Below, piece after piece: positions 62,559-64,000 of a DNA stretch of 64,000 bases. Source of the DNA: Cololabis saira. Lineage: Eukaryota; Chordata; Actinopteri; Beloniformes; Belonidae. The notes beneath the pieces are model-generated. The model saw nothing but the letters and a program-made list of their open reading frames with translations, was not told the origin of the DNA and made no database searches. How positions within the stretch are numbered: position 1 is the first letter of the stretch; every line of letters begins with the position of its first letter. Location: positions 19,162,441 through 19,226,440 of the forward strand of contig NC_084607.1 in the NCBI RefSeq assembly GCF_033807715.1, read 5' to 3'. Made by a program: the position numbers and the translations under genes.

Positions 62559-62730
62559 ATCTACTCCATGTTCTACATTTAGTGTTGTCTTCTTCGTTTA
62601 GATCACACAATCAAATACGTCAGAGCAGCTTCGCTCCAACCCCGCCTACATCTCATCTGGTTATTGAAAAGAAACGAGGGCGTGACGAGTCGAGTCTGGC
62701 TGAGTAGGTTCTAGTGTAAAAGCGCCATAA

Positions 62731-64000
62731 GAGACAAAGTACAAGGCTCAGATCATCCACAAAGAAACTGGATAAAGACATTTGTAGAAAAGTCTGGTGT
62801 TATAGTCATTCTAACTTTCCTATTCTCTTACAGTATTTTGATTCACAGTAAAAGATCAATATTCTGATACTTTGCACTAAATTTAAAAAAAAAAAATGCC
62901 ATCCTTTCTTGGTGCAATTCATATGACTTTGCCATTACTCATTGCTTCCAAAGACCTTTTTACGATTTCTTCATTTTCTGATTTATGCATTCGTGCTTTC
63001 TCATGTGTATCTGTTTTATGTCTTTGTCCACGCCTCAGGCATTATTTAAATTATTAAAAAAAGCATTTGGCTCCTAAATGACCTGCCAAGGTAAAGAAAA
63101 GAGGTTAAATACAAACAAACACACACACACATGCAGATAACACGAGTGTTTGCAGATAACACAGATAATAGGAACTGGAAAAGAGCTCAGGCCGCATTTG
63201 TAAATAAGAACCTGTTCTTAATTGCTTGCGTGATGGAATAAAGGTTTAATGGTGGATGTTACGGTTATGCATTAAGTGGAGGTTCAGTAGTAAATAAAGG
63301 AGGAAAGCCACAAGAAGAGGCTTTTTGGTTTTGAAGGTGTCTGGGCTATGACAGTAACTTTTCTTAATCATCTAAAAGTAATGCGTTAACAAATTGCTTA
63401 AAGATGCCAAGTCATGCAGAGAAGCAGTTGTTGGGTTGAGTTTGGGCGCAGGGTTTGTAAATGTCTGAAATCTCTTTTTCCGGGTGTTAATCGGTGCAAC
63501 GGAAATTAAGTGCAAAACACAATGCAATAATCAGACGCCTTATGTATGAATTTGGTTGGGCGTGCTGACCTCGAACCAGTTTTAGTAGTTACACTGCGCT
63601 CAAAAATCTGTCAAAATGTTGTAGTGTGACTTTGGTAGCGACGAAGCCGCTCGCCTTGATTGATTGTCGGACCGGTCAGCGGCACATTAGAGTGTGCCCT
63701 TTGTTGGATACGGGTTGCAACGTCAAGCCAACGGTAGGTTTTCAGCGTAAACCCAATTTCCAAATCTGTATCATGATCCAATTATAATAAAATGTTGGAA
63801 TACAATGTTGTTCCAACCTCACACTAACTTCAGGTGTCCGCTTTCGCTAGCAACAATGAACCAATCAGAGAATAGGACGTAGAACTACGCTTACCTCCTC
63901 CCCTTTTCATTTGTGGATGCGTGGAAGACGAAGGATTTAAAATGTGAGTGTTCTGTTTTAGTTACAACCGAATTATATTTATTGAATGAGAGTTATTGTG
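62731..64000. other. Sequence to right edge, no feature confirmed
   Basis: No exon recognised. From about 63580 the composition becomes less AT-rich (GCGACGAAGCCGCTCGCC and following), which may be the start of an interspersed repeat cut by the window edge; no ends were found. Confidence 0.4.

Larger units (their letters stand above)
61471..62727. mobile_element. PIF/Harbinger-like non-autonomous transposon with a nested element
   Basis: The left end TGGCGCTTTTCCACTAGTAC and the inverse of the right end, TGGCGCTTTTACACTAGAAC, match at 18 of 20 positions, and both continue into CTACTCAGCC. TAA flanks both sides (61468-61470 and 62728-62730), fitting the 3-bp TWA target duplication of PIF/Harbinger elements. 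The 1257-bp copy includes an inserted hAT-like element (61992-62558), so its own length is about 680 bp. No transposase frame remains. Confidence 0.75.

Overview
The window is vertebrate nuclear DNA, almost certainly from a teleost fish. It is AT-rich, intron-dominated and gene-sparse. It holds interrupted coding exons with GT/AG boundaries, long CA/TG and TATG microsatellites, a BEL/Pao LTR retrotransposon (a group common in fish), and several DNA-transposon relics of kinds typical of fish. There are no operons or other prokaryotic features.

Two host genes can be supported. The first is coro7 (coronin-7) on the + strand. Only two consecutive internal exons were found, at 12594-12677 and 13413-13495. 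They encode part of the first WD40 propeller. The second is vasn (vasorin) on the - strand. Its complete coding region lies in one exon (36677-38758), preceded by a good splice acceptor, so its 5' UTR exon must lie further right. I found no further coro7 exon after 13495, so the rest of the window is best read as one very large coro7 intron with vasn nested inside it antisense. Mammals have the same nested VASN/CORO7 arrangement.

Layout. 1-6119: left-truncated BEL/Pao retrotransposon on the - strand, with an open gag-pol frame running off the left edge in the integrase. 6120-12593: coro7 intron with two hAT-like elements (8717-9505 and 10585-10816). 12594-13495: the two coro7 exons. 13496-36676: intron with a TTAA-flanked element (23195-24204) that contains part of a second MITE family, a LINE relic near 28.6-29.0 kb and a long TG/TATG microsatellite at 31.0 kb. 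36677-38765: vasn coding exon. 38766-61470: intron sequence with a perfect 17-bp-arm palindrome (42287-42323), a TG/CGTG microsatellite (48.5 kb), a CpG-rich zone at 55-56 kb that is a candidate vasn promoter, a complete copy of the MITE family seen at 23.5 kb (55198-55327), and a short TTAA MITE (58160-58272). 61471-62727: Harbinger-like element with TAA target duplications, itself interrupted by a hAT-like element with a perfect 8-bp duplication. 62728-64000: nothing identifiable.

No wholly new system was found. The most interesting points are the conserved antisense nesting of vasn in coro7, a BEL/Pao frame with no visible stop, the sharp palindrome at 42.3 kb and the well-dated nest of DNA transposons at 61.5-62.7 kb. 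Family names and gene identities rest on reading translated motifs; no database search was run.
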